Part shown: one piece after another, positions 1 through 10,545 of the stretch
How positions within the stretch are numbered: the stretch's first letter is position 1
Layout: every line of letters begins with the position of its first letter
Origin: Aegilops tauschii subsp. strangulata
Lineage: Eukaryota; Streptophyta; Magnoliopsida; Poales; Poaceae
Direction: 5' to 3'
Assembly: GCF_002575655.3 (NCBI RefSeq)
Contig: NC_053039.3
Span: 378,549,633 to 378,613,632, forward strand
Length of the DNA: 64,000 bases
Made by a program: the position numbers and the translations under genes
Notes under the pieces: generated by a model
Databases searched by the model: none
Seen by the model: the letters and a program-made list of their open reading frames with translations, nothing else
Told to the model about the DNA's origin: nothing

Positions 1-1480
1 GGGGTAGCTGTCCCCGATGAAAAGCGAGTACTCTCCAAGAGTGTTCCTCAGCACCCACGTAGCATCACGGGGGTCGAACTCGGCGCCGTTCATCTGGTAC
101 ACGCGGCATCCCAGATCTGGACAGATGGTGACGTACATAGTCAAGGTCCATGCATAATAATGTTGTGCTCAAATATGGCGGTCAGTAATACTGTGCAGCA
201 AATAGTACTACTCTGGTATAGAGGAAGTAAAATAACCGGCTTATTATATATAGCCACTCTTGGCTACATGGATGAGATAGTAAGACATGGAAAAACAAAA
301 ATGGTGGCAGCTAGTGGGTTCAAGTCTTCAAGGGCCTAGCTAGCTATACGCGTCCTCCAAGGTAAAAAGTACTCCTACTAGTACTACAAAGTATACTACT
401 AGTACAACAATGAAAGAGAAGGCGAGAGGGTTAAAAATGGAATACCTGGGTAGATGGTGACGGTCCGATCGTGGTAGATTGTGTGACCATGTTGCACATC
501 AGTGGTACCATGGGTAACGACTGCTAAGATAGTTGATCCCAATATGCCAAAGTCAGCTACAAGGTTCCAGGTTAGACTGAATCGCGGATGGAAATGCACA
601 TCCAGGATCGGCGATCTTATTTTGATCGGGGGATGACTGGTCCCTGCAAAATAATGGAGTACCGTTAGGGATGCAAATGATGGTTTGTGCATTCCATTTG
701 TAATCTCCCGTACCGTAGGATGGCAACCAGATGAAACAAGTCCCCTGGCTTGTCACCGCGAAGATGCGGCCTAGATGGCGCACGGCGTCTTCGAACGTGT
801 AGGGGCACAAATCTGCCGCCGCCAACATGCGCCAGCCTCTGCCGTTACTGCCTCTTGCATTGATGGAAATCCTTATGTCGAACACCGTGATGAGATAGTA
901 ATCGTCGTAGCCGCGTCGCTTTGTCGGCGGGTCCGCAATTGCTATCTTCTTCAATCTCATGTAGGCATCATCATACGTATTCAAGCCCAGCCAGTCCGGA
1001 AGGCCGATCCCAATGGTGGAGAAGGGGTCTACCAGAACGGCCGCACTCCTATGGATGTTGTGCAAAATGATGCTGGTATCCGGCCAGAGGTATGCAAGCC
1101 AATCTTTGGTGGCACCGACCCAGACCTATATATAAGACGGTGGGCAGCGGAGAAATTACGGGATGGAAATGGAATAACTAAGTACTACATGATCAAACTC
1201 CATTACTGACCTGCTCATCGGACAAAATCCGACTACCTCTCAACGTCGGCAACTCTAGCGGAGTCAACGTGCAACCATGGCCAGGGAGCGGTGGACTGTT
1301 CGAAGGATTGTCCCATAGAAGAACCTTCTCCTCGAGGACGCATGGAAGACCAACAAGCATGGCCTTTTCCCAAGCCTGTTTAAGCAGCGTCTTGAAAAAG
1401 TTGGTGCAGGAAGCACCGAGTCTTGCGGCGGTGAGGACGTCAGAGCGGCGTGCGATTTCTCCCAGAGGATCGTCATCCAA
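1..1480 (-). CDS. F-box/DUF295-family gene, 3' end beyond window, probably decaying
   Basis: Read on the minus strand. The first exon (about 1,480-1,211) has an F-box-like start with DPLGEIARRSD and ARLGASC. An intron follows (1,210-1,126, GTCAGT...TATAG). Exon 2 starts VWVGATKDWLAYLWPD and contains GWRMLAAADLCPY and GRIFAVTSQGTCFIW, the beta-propeller style of DUF295 (PF03478). A further intron (445-117, GTATTC...CCAG) joins TVTIYP to DLGCRVYQMNG, ending LGEYSLFIGDSYP at the window edge, which is the usual DUF295 C-terminus. Family members are presumed SCF ubiquitin-ligase adaptors with unknown targets; that role is family knowledge. Two oddities: no ATG precedes the F-box exon in frame (a TAG lies just upstream), and the reading frame changes between about 555 and 690. 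Either there are unrecognised small introns or this is a young pseudogene. Family assignment is fairly sure; gene integrity is not. Confidence 0.6.
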
Positions 1481-1746
1481 GGTCTCCTAGCCCCGACGAG
1501 GAGGAGAACCGACTGGCAAATCCATGGGAGCAGCGACGAACTGCCTTCTCTTCGGGGGGAGGGGAACTGGCGAGGAGGAGATAAGAGCGTAGTAACCGCA
1601 GGGCCTCGTCCCTTCCAACTGTAGATCATTCCTCAGCGAAGGGGTGAGGCTATTATTTACTACTAGTACTAGCATTATGGAACGTTATGGGATTGCATTA
1701 TACTGTAAATAATAGCACTAGTAAGAAATTTTTGGCACTAGGTAGT

Positions 1747-1800
1747 AGTTTTTGGCGTGGATTAAGAAATTTTGGGTATGTTTTTGCCATTTTTTGTACA
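1747..1800 (+). repeat. 54-bp direct repeat, copy 1
   Basis: Starts AGTTTTTGGCGTGG and ends TTTTTTGTACA. It matches 3,859-3,912 with a single mismatch by eye. It sits beside a Stowaway remnant, so it may be part of an undescribed small element. Confidence 0.7.
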
Positions 1801-1805
1801 CGCCA

Positions 1806-1845
1806 ACTAGTGTCAAAAAACGTCTTACATTATGTGACGGAGGAG
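1806..1845 (-). repeat. Stowaway MITE terminus, fragment
   Basis: The stretch from CTAGTGTCAAAAAACG to GACGGAGGAG, followed by TA, matches the common terminus of Triticeae Stowaway MITEs (Tc1/mariner type). Only one end is present, so the element is truncated. Orientation cannot be defined. Confidence 0.5.
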
Positions 1846-2846
1846 TATGTACTCGTACTGTAGCAGTACTAGTACTACTTTTCTCAACTAGTAGTGCGAT
1901 GTACTGTACTTCTAGTCTAGTCTAGTATAGTGCACCAGTTTTGAACTCTTGAATCTCAGGGCCAAGGAGCTACAGTTGGAAGTGGAGGATACTACTGTTC
2001 TCTAGAACCATCGCTGTACTATCAATGCAGGGGAAGTACACCTGTGTAGTGGCCTAGTGGGTACTCTCGGTGCTCTATTCAGCCGCTCCTCTCACGTAGC
2101 TGGCCTACTCAGCCGCTCCTCTCACGCACACACTAGCAGCATGTTTATCAGCGACGGTTACTGCGGGGCAGAACATTTGAGTTATTTGATACAACGAGAC
2201 TAGGCTTTTCGCTTCCATTTGTGGAGGTGTAATGGATCTCGTCGAACTTTGTTAGTAGTTCCTTCTTTATGAATGAGATGAAGCAAAGCTTTTGCCTCCA
2301 TTTCAAAAAAACACGTCAAGAGGAATTTCTTTTATAGTAGAGCCGATAATGGAGTGAAGTCCATGCGTGCAACGCCACAAGCTACAGAGTAGTAGTAGAG
2401 CACTTTACGTACAGAGCCATATTGCACAGTTCCCAATGCCCCGCCAGGCTTTTCCGGCTCCTCGGGCTTAATTGGGAGGCGCTAGTTTAAATATGCTACT
2501 AGCTGGAAGCTGGAAGCGAGGTGCGTCTAGGGCGAGCACGCGAGCCACGGGATGCTGGGAAGGAAAACCCGTTCATGTGGCTAGGCTGTCCACTGCACCC
2601 AGATTGTGGGGCCGCACGTCCATTTGACTTCAAAACTCAAACTACCCGTGTAAAATATTGGCTCGCAGCGAAGTGTAGTAGTACTATTTTAAAAAAAAGG
2701 CCGCCGTGCGTTCGGCCGGGATCGAACCCACAAAACGAGGTATACACTCCCGCGACCACTAGTAGTACTCGTTGGAGTACAACGCAACCTAGAATCGCCT
2801 TTTGTCGCTAGTAGTACGTACATTGTTCCTTACAAGAAACCCCTAA

Positions 2847-3131
2847 GAGCATGGTTAATAGTATAGCCAGCTACTGGCTATAAGCCAGTGCCATGTCATC
2901 TACAGCCCATCTTATAGCCAACATGTACAATAATAGATCAAAAGAGTGTACTACTTTTTTATTATGTGGCCCACTTCTCATTCTCACAAAGTGCCTAGGA
3001 GCACGTGCTAGAGCTGGCTCTTCACGAAGAGCCTGCTTACCTTCTCTCTCCTCTTCTCTTTCCTCCAACTAAGCAGAAATATACTAGTTTATTTCTTATA
3101 GCCCGCTGACTCAGCTCTATTGTACTTGCTC
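2847..3131. mobile_element. Harbinger/Tourist-type MITE, about 285 bp, complete
   Basis: The element begins GAGCATGGTTAATAG and ends TTGTACTTGCTC. The first and last ~35 bases are imperfect inverted repeats sharing GAGCA and GGCTATAAG. It is flanked on both sides by TAA (2,844-2,846 and 3,132-3,134), the target-site duplication typical of PIF/Harbinger MITEs. It has no coding capacity and would depend on a transposase elsewhere. Confidence 0.75.
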
Positions 3132-4134
3132 TAATAATGCAAGAAAGCACTAAAATGCCAAGAAACTACTACCACTTGCATACATGGCAGACTTAAGATA
3201 AGACTAACTTATCAACCATTATACATGCTCTTACCAACAAAAATCCTCGAGTGACCTCCTACCTCCGGCCCGTCCACCTAGTCATCCTCGGCCATGGGAC
3301 GCAGCTACCACCGCCGGCAGAAGGCGAGGTCAAAACCGCCGGCGGTGCGGAGCCCATGTTGCGGCAGCCCGGATGCCAGCTCCGTCCGGCGCTCGCGGCC
3401 GCTAGCTAGCCAAGATAGCTCCGTCCAGCTGCTTGTCTGCAAGGTTTGCTAGCTAGATTGGCACGGCAGCGCGGCGTCTTGCTCGCGTGCGCCGCGCTAA
3501 GGCCAGCTATCTGGCTCGAGCGAAGGCCAGCGCGGCGGCTTGCTCGCTCGTGAGTCACGCTCGAGCCAGCCTGCCAACCCGTGCGGAGGCCAGCGCGGCG
3601 TCCAGCCCGTCCGGCGGAGCGGCGGCCAACTCGCTCATCACCGGCGCCACCGACGAACACGCATCAGTACTGTTTGAAGTAATGTTCAGGAAAAATAATG
3701 ATTTGACGGGGAATAACAGGATAGAAGGTCAGATGTGGGTTCCTCGTGTCAACGATCAAACAAAATGTGTTGGTTTAAGCTGCCTCGTCAGCACGGACGT
3801 GTGGGCCAACCCTGTCATAAATGGGTTTAAACGAACCTAATCGGTAGGAGTACTAGGTAGTTTTTGGCGTGGATTAAGAAATTTTGGGTATGTTTTTGCT
3901 ATTTTTTGTACAATAGATTCTTCCTAGGGCTGGTTGAAGGTGGTAGTTTTTTGTTAAATACTCTACATATTGTAAGTAGGAGTGAAAGTTAAGCTTTGGA
4001 AGCCAATAAGCAAGGCTAGTTACATAGTGCATATGTGTACACGATTGAAAGTAAATATCAACCATGAGTGACTAATATCTTGATGGAAAACTCGAAACTA
4101 TGGAATACTAGGAAAAAATGCATGGTTGGAAATA
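3132..4134. other. Spacer, no gene recognised
   Basis: A GC-rich stretch around 3,290-3,650 can be read as an alanine-rich open frame (3,487-3,840, plus), but it is open in several frames and has no domain, so I do not call it a gene. The rest is AT-rich and featureless apart from the repeat at 3,859-3,912. Confidence 0.45.
3859..3912 (+). repeat. 54-bp direct repeat, copy 2
   Basis: Near-identical to 1,747-1,800, with one C/T difference near the end. The pair lies about 2.1 kb apart in the same orientation. Confidence 0.7.
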
Positions 4135-4468
4135 CTAGCAATGTTCATGTCCGTTGCAACGAATCATAATTAGAATAATACTTATTCACAAACTTGGTAC
4201 AAAACACTCTAATTTTGATATACATATGTCACTAGAGATATATTATGTTTCAATTAGAATATATTCCTTGGGCTGTTTTGGTGAGGTCAGGGAGGGATGT
4301 GGTTGGTTTTAAGATACTAATTATGGGTTTTTCTGCAAATTGGTAGACAAGTGGGATGTTGGTGAGAAAAGGCAACAACTTACCTCACAATCGTTAGATG
4401 TAGATCTAATGGTCAGAAACGACGGATGGCAGACACACCAGCATCACCAACTTAGTCTTGTGTAGGAG
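4135..4468 (-). mobile_element. Small Helitron-like element (3' end at 4,135)
   Basis: On the minus strand the element ends with a CGTTGCAACG palindrome, a short spacer and CTAG followed by T, the Helitron 3' signature. The presumed 5' end near 4,468 has the segment CACCAAC...AGT resembling the start of the next element, but the expected TC after A is not clean, so that limit is approximate. It has no coding capacity. Confidence 0.5.
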
Positions 4469-4470
4469 TA

Positions 4471-4894
4471 CTAGCAAGATCCGTGCATTGCACGGAACAT
4501 CAAGATGCATTTTTTTATAAAACACTTGTTGTGATTGACCCTTGAGGGAGTAATCCCATGTGTAAAAACTAATGATATCTCGAGAAATATGAGATAAGGT
4601 GAAGAGGAGTGGGGTGTGGTGGTGGTTGGTGGTCGGACTGAGCGGAGGCATGGGGATTGACGACGCTGGCAGCGGCCACCAGGCCAGTTTGTTCCAGAGG
4701 CTTCCTTTCTTAATTGCTCAACAATGAGGTTTGTTGGAGATAAGGATGAACGAGGGAAGGCCTTGTCTGCAAATGTGGAGAGGGGTGCGGTTATCTTTTA
4801 GTTTAATTTCCATCCGTCAGATATAGATCGGACGGTCTATATTGCAAGATGGCACACGTACCATCATCACCAACTCGGTTTTTATAAGAGAAGA
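4471..4894 (-). mobile_element. Small Helitron-like element (3' end at 4,471)
   Basis: On the minus strand its 3' end is the perfect palindrome CCGTGCAATGCACGG (4,481-4,495), six bases, then CTAG and a flanking T. The 5' region reads TCTTATAAAAACCGAGTTGG, the usual start of short Triticeae Helitrons, placing that limit at about 4,890-4,894. Non-autonomous, no coding capacity. It directly abuts the similar element at 4,135-4,468. Confidence 0.65.
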
Positions 4895-5204
4895 AATATA
4901 AGTATGGAGATACAAACGTATTATCGATACTTGCTTCCGTAAACTAGCATCTACATTCTATTAAGAGCCTCGGCATGTGGGGCCTTAGCACAATGACTTC
5001 TCGACTGTGTAAAACAAAGATTTTCCCGTCGCCGACAAGGAGGGGGTGACGGCGGCGCGCTTTTTGGCTTGCTCTAGTCCTAGTAGTCATACTAGGTGGT
5101 CTAAGCACGTGTAGATTTATTCTTTTTCACGTCTCGTGTTCGCCGTACTGCCACGACTGTTGATGAATAGACGGTAAGTTATTCACGGGGAAATCCTTGT
5201 TGAG
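4895..5204. other. Spacer, nothing recognised
   Basis: No gene, repeat terminus or structured motif seen. Confidence 0.4.
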
Positions 5205-5661
5205 CGTGTTTGCGAGAGAGAGAGAGAGACAGTGTGCGTGTGTGATATGTTAGAGACTGAGGCAATGATAACAGATTCTTTGTGTCTATGTGTGTGGAGG
5301 ATAGAGAGAGACATGTACATGGGGCTTTGTGTTGTGTAACGTGGAGACACATATACATAATTAGAGAGTGAGTGTGTGAGATACACATGCGGATATGAGG
5401 AGAGATGAGGATCCAGATAAATGGGTGTTTGTGCATGTCTGTGTGTGTTTGTGCACGCGTTTGTGTGTGAGAGGGAGAGAGTGTATGTGGAGTAGAGAGA
5501 CCACTGATGATGTAAACCTAGTATAAGGGAAGGGGGAATGGTGTGACATGTGTAGTAGCGAGATAGCACGGGTGCGGGCGGGGGGAGCAGACTATTTGGA
5601 AGAGACATCGAGTGTATGTGTGGGAGAGGGGTGTGAGAGCGAGAGAAAGAGAGAGCTAGCG

Positions 5662-5718
<57 letters not shown>

Positions 5719-6355
5719 GAGAGGGGGCGAGAGGGGTCGTTTGTGTCCATAAATGGCGTATAGATAGGGAGACAATGTTGATGTTGTCCGAAATTGGCCT
5801 ATGAACGGAGACGCAAGGGAAGCGAGTCATCGTGTGTGTGATAGGGACTTCATGAGAGATCTAGAATAGATGGTGTAGAGAACAATGTGCGAAATCGAGA
5901 ATGATTATACATTAGGGAGCTATGCAAAGAGTCACGACATATATGTATACAGGGAAGGAGCTGGGGCGGGTCCGCATGTGGGAGAGATAGAAAGAGGAGA
6001 GTGGTGCACAAGGAGACAAAGTGTGCTTGTTTGCAGTGGGGGTGGTGTGTGAGGTGAGTGCGCGAGAACCACATAACTAGGGAGATAGACGTTTGGGGGT
6101 GACGTTTTGTGTGTATGGGAAATATACACTCTACATAGTGCGTGTGCTTGGGTAAGAGAGATAGCGGGAGACCTAGAGAGTGAGGGAAGAGATGTGTGCA
6201 TGCCCGAGACTCCGAGAGACAAAGTGATAGAGACCTATGTTGGGGTCCGGACTTTACAAGAGAGAGGGGTGTTAATGTGCTCGTGTGTTGGTGTTTGGGG
6301 GAGAGAACGACTTCTCTATGTGTGTGTGTGTGTGTGTGGTGGTGGGGGAGTTGAC
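5205..6355 (+). repeat. GA/GT-rich strand-asymmetric tract 1
   Basis: More than 1 kb in which the plus strand is dominated by G, A and T, with interspersed GAGAGA and GTGTGT runs. It includes an (AG)n run at about 5,664-5,715 and a (GT)n run at about 6,318-6,338. Open frames on either strand are simple-sequence artefacts (serine/leucine or arginine/glutamate repeats). A similar tract occurs at about 41,495-42,780, again upstream of a CACTA copy. Confidence 0.7.
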
Positions 6356-6930
6356 TTCAGATAAAGAGTGAGGTGTCTATATTTGAGGGACTTTAGCGTA
6401 ATTGAGATATTGTGCACTCATGGTTGATCAATTTGTTTCACAGTTTGTACTATGAGATAACGATACTTTTGAACATGCGTGATATACCTTGATGTACCAG
6501 AATTACAAACCTAAGATTGGAATTTTGGAATTCGACTCCGTCATTAGCTTTTGTAATTCATTTAAACGGAGGTACATTTTTTAAGCCGGGATTTCGTGAT
6601 TTCAAATTCATATATCAAACCTAGAGATATACACATACGGGCATGTTCAAACTTTATAATCATCCACTTTATTCATACACATACACATTTTTGCTTTTGT
6701 CATCATATCTAGGATAAACACATTTGGAATTTCACTTGAATTGGACCGTATGATGGTATTTGCTTGTAGTAGCTCAATGATCCATATTTGAATTGAATGG
6801 ACAATCTAAGTTTCGAGTTGGAGACATTGATTTTCAAGACTTGCACATTTTTTTGCGTGCAAAACAAACAAATTGTCGGCCATGATATCATAGTCGGTCG
6901 TACGAGAGCAGAATACTTATAATTTTAGGC
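6356..6930. other. AT-rich spacer before CACTA copy A
   Basis: No gene recognised. It could already belong to the CACTA element, whose left limit I cannot define. Confidence 0.35.
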
Positions 6931-7049
6931 GCCAAAAGCTTTCAAACTTCCCGCTCACATCGAAATATCACGGCCCGAAAGTTTAGCCCTGCGATATTCC
7001 TGTTTTACCCCTGCCACATGAACGGAAAAGGGATGATTCGGTAACTCCA

Positions 7050-9461
7050 TTGTTTTCCCCTCTTTGCCCCCAACATTCTTCCCCAGAGTCCTTCCCCTTC
7101 CCCTCCCCGCCCCCCCAACCACGGCAAGCCGCCGAATCTAGTCCTCCGCCGCAGCGGTGGACCTCACACCCCGCCGGATCTACCTTCCGCACCTTGGAAC
7201 CCCCAACTGCCAACTCACCACTTCACCGGAGCCGCTTCAGCGACTGGCTTGTCCACCGCTCCAGATCTCCTTGACCGCCATCATGTTCCACCGCACCGGA
7301 TTTGCTTAACCGGCGCCCTCGTCCACCACAGCGTAGGCCCTTCACTGACTCCCTCGTTCGCCCCTTCGTTGGCCCTTCATACAAGCCCTCGTCCACCGCA
7401 ATAGATCCGCCTCACCGAAAGCACTGTACAACGCGCCCGCCGAAGCCTTCGTCCACTGCACCGGACCCGCTCCACGGACGCCATATTCAACTCCACCGGC
7501 CCTGCTTTACCGACGCCGCAGCCTCATCAGGTTATTTCGATTTGTACTCCTTCGGTTTTTCTCTTTATCGTGCAACTGTTCACTTACCACAGATGAGCTT
7601 TCTTGTATGTCGACAGGCGCCACAACCGTAGCACCGGAGCCGCTTCAGCGACGGCGACAGCCAGCCCAAACTCAACCGCAACACGAGCACCATCGACGAT
7701 CCTTAGCTATCAAGTATGACAACGATACCCATACGCCGCCGAGAATCAGGTACTATTATCCAACGGCCGGCGCCTACGTTCACTTTCCTAGCATAAGCAC
7801 CGCACCTTTGAATTTCTTCAGGGCATCATTCAGTTTTTCATGAGACGCGTTATTCTGCTTGCACCTGTAGGGCCATACTTCTGGCAGTGAACATGTTACA
7901 TGTGCTAAATTACATACTAGTGCACATATAGTTAATATGCTTTAGTTTTGTTCTGATGCCACCTGTTGGTTCCATCAGACTGCTTAATGTTCTCTATGCT
8001 TAATTACACATTAGCAAACTAGCATGTGGTTCCACTGCTTTTTGTTCGTTTTACCCTACATTTTCTGATGCTAGCTATTACATCACTGCTCCGAGCCTCT
8101 GTTCATTACTTGTTTGTGTGTTCTTGATCTTCCCAAGTTGCATGACTAATTTGATGCTTCTATTAATTATGGAGCTGCCAACCCCATCAAGCAAAATATT
8201 TGTTCTTTTGGGGCTGGCACCTCGACCAAGCATAAAAATAGAGGGAAGCAGATCTATTGTCGTGTATGCACACACCCTTCTTTCATTAGTTTAGATGAAC
8301 CATTGATGATCAATTCGGACGAGTGCATGCAATTAAAATTAATTTTACCTAAATAGATGGTGCAGAATAAACTACAACAACTAGATTTGCAACCACGGGA
8401 TGCTGACGATATCTTCAAAGAACATTACAACAGCAGCTAGGCTTCACAGCAACATATGGTAAGCCAGTGTGTTTTAGTACATGTGAAATGTAATGCGAGT
8501 GGGCTGCTTTCTTGGCTTGTGCCCTCAACTTGTAATCCTACCGAATTACAAATAGTTCAGTTGTCTGCTTTGCTGTATTGCTTGATTCGAATGCTTATTT
8601 ATTGTTACGCTATACCTGAGTTGGCCAATATGTCAGAAGTGGCTGCTGTACTATCGTAAAGAAATGCATGCCTATTTCATTTGAGTCCTTAACTTTTCCT
8701 CTCAACTTCATCACAAGACTGTCTTCGTAGTTTATATGAGGCCACACTGTTAAGTGCTTTCTCAGATTATTTCAACTGCTTAGATGCCTTGGCAACTTAA
8801 ATATAGCGGTTGTACACTCCCTTTCAACTAGGGATGTCAACTGGGTCCCGTTTAATCCCGATTAAAGTCCACTAGTGGTATGATAGTTCAAAAGAGTTTT
8901 TGTTTTTTGAGGAAAATGAACTAGGGCGATAGCAAAAACTAACTAGATGGGACTGGCGGATGTCATTTATTTGCCACTTACATCCCTAGTTTCATCTTAC
9001 CATTTTAATTTCTTTTCGGCTGATGCTGCTTCGAACCATTTAAATATAGTTTGCCATGCTCGGCAATAATTCGTCCGTCGTTTACCATGTAAGCTTACTG
9101 CCTGGATCATACGATAACTATCTCTTACTGATGTCCAGCGGAAACCTTTCAGGATGCCGTTCACACTAGGACACAATGTACAACCCCAGAATCTATTTGT
9201 GGAAGCAGTGCGCCATCCATGTTACCAGATGGTAGTAGTTCAGAGGCAACACCGCCGGAGAGCAGTCTGAGCACAGATATTATAGTGCTTGAGGCTCTAC
9301 TAGAGGCAGAAAGAGATGGTGTGGCTGCCATGAATGAGGTAATCTTTATCTTGAGGCTGGAAATTATGGAATTAGCGCATTATGCAAGCAACCCAAGAAT
9401 TGGAGGAAGTAAGAATGTTGCATTTGAAGACGGAGAGGGTCCTGCTGTTTCTGCTATCTGA
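7050..9461 (+). pseudogene. CACTA copy A, gene-like unit 1 (TNPA-like, degraded)
   Basis: This starts with a GC-rich, proline-rich leader (about 7,050-7,640) full of repeated CACCGGA and CGCTCC motifs, like the leaders of unit 2 and copy B. Exon-like pieces follow, with a motif read as STIDD at about 7,690, then introns. The last exon-like frame (9,219-9,461) reads MLPDGSSSEATPPESS and a short predicted coiled coil (VLEALLEAERDGVAAMNEV). By analogy with copy B this would be a TNPA-like DNA-binding accessory protein of the transposon, but no diagnostic domain is left. I cannot give a full exon chain. It is more likely a relic than a working gene. Confidence 0.35.
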
Positions 9462-9469
9462 AGCCCAAG

Positions 9470-10019
9470 GTAATCCCTGTTCTTCTTTAGATATCAGTTG
9501 AAATTGTCATTAGATTATTATACTTGCATGTTGTGTCATGTCTCTGAATGGATTATGTTGCAAGACCCCCTATGTTGTCCATGTGTTGTAATGATCCAAA
9601 TTTTTTAGGCGAGGTAATCCTCAGTACTTGTATGATTGATATAAGGTGAACTTTTTTTCGTGGGAGCATATTGTATTGGATGAAATAACTGTTTGACTCA
9701 GAGTGTATCCAACCTACTGAATTCGAAGATCACGGCATTCCTAAATCATAATCATATATAAAGGTGGAATGAATCTTTGTTGTGGTTTTGAAGAAATAAA
9801 TAACAAAACGTATAATTATCTGTGGATATTCGTAATCGAATACAAATTGGATTTGAATTTAGTTTGCCAGGTCCCAGGGCAAACGTGAATGCGAATTCTC
9901 CCAAGTTTTGAACGAAGCGGCTAAACACCCAGTATAATTTGTGGGCTGCCCGAAGCAAGTGTTTGCGAGATGGAAATTACTGTCTACCCCTGACACTTGA
10001 CATCCTTATCGACCGGATT
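9470..10019. other. Between the two CACTA gene units
   Basis: AT-rich sequence inside CACTA copy A, with no coding signal. It presumably holds the 3' UTR of unit 1. Confidence 0.35.
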
Positions 10020-10545
10020 TACACTGCTGTCGATAGGGGTAGACTAGTAACTTCAATCAGATGTCACACGACGGCCTTTGAGCCCATTCAGACACGGTGG
10101 GCGCCAAACGTGGGCGGCAAAACACATTTGATTCAAGCCCGTCCAAAAGACATGTGTCTCTTCCCCCATTTCCCCATTCATACACGGTGGGCGGCAAAAC
10201 AAACTCTCCTCGTCCGAAATCGATGTAGGCTAATATTTTAAATAGGGGCAGATGTGTAACTTCCATCAGACGTGACACAACCGCCCTACTTGTCAACCCC
10301 GTTCATACACCGTGGGCACCAACCATGGGCGGCAAAACACCCTCTCCTCGCCGGAAATAGTTACCGGCAAATATTTGGGAGATGCGAGATTACCGTCCTA
10401 TCCCCAACCGATGCGATGTCCGAAATTTTAAACGGGGGATAAGTTCGTAACTTTCCCCCATTTCAGAGAAGCGTGTCACAAAGTTTGAGATCCCCCCTCC
10501 CCTCCATTTCCCCATTCATACACCGTCGGCGGCACGACAACCTCC
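10020..10545 (+). promoter_or_regulatory. Promoter-like repeated modules upstream of CACTA unit 2
   Basis: Diverged direct repeats carry the pair GTAACTTC(A/C)ATCAGA then CATTCATACACNGTGGGCGGC. Occurrences of the second motif are at about 10,086, 10,175, 10,300 and 10,512. A shorter relative precedes unit 1 (about 6,990-7,050). Lying just upstream of GC-rich leaders, they are plausibly promoter modules; that is inference. Confidence 0.4.

Larger units (their letters stand above)
1481..2846. other. Spacer, no gene recognised
   Basis: Apart from the Stowaway terminus at 1,806-1,845 and a 54-bp repeat at 1,747-1,800, I see no gene. The stretch is rich in short TACTAGTACT-type motifs. Open frames here are short and show no known domain. 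A tRNA T-arm-like motif lies near 2,715-2,735 on the minus strand. Confidence 0.5.

Noticed and set aside
2640..2800. A tRNA gene on the minus strand
   Set aside because: Only a T-arm-like and variable-loop-like part can be seen; acceptor stem and D-arm do not pair convincingly.
3406..3840. Alanine-rich protein gene
   Set aside because: GC-rich sequence open in several frames on both strands, with no domain, no splice sites and no start context.
5183..5830. 215-residue minus-strand open frame with long serine/leucine repeats
   Set aside because: It is produced by (GA)n and (GT)n simple sequence; both strands are open and no domain is present.
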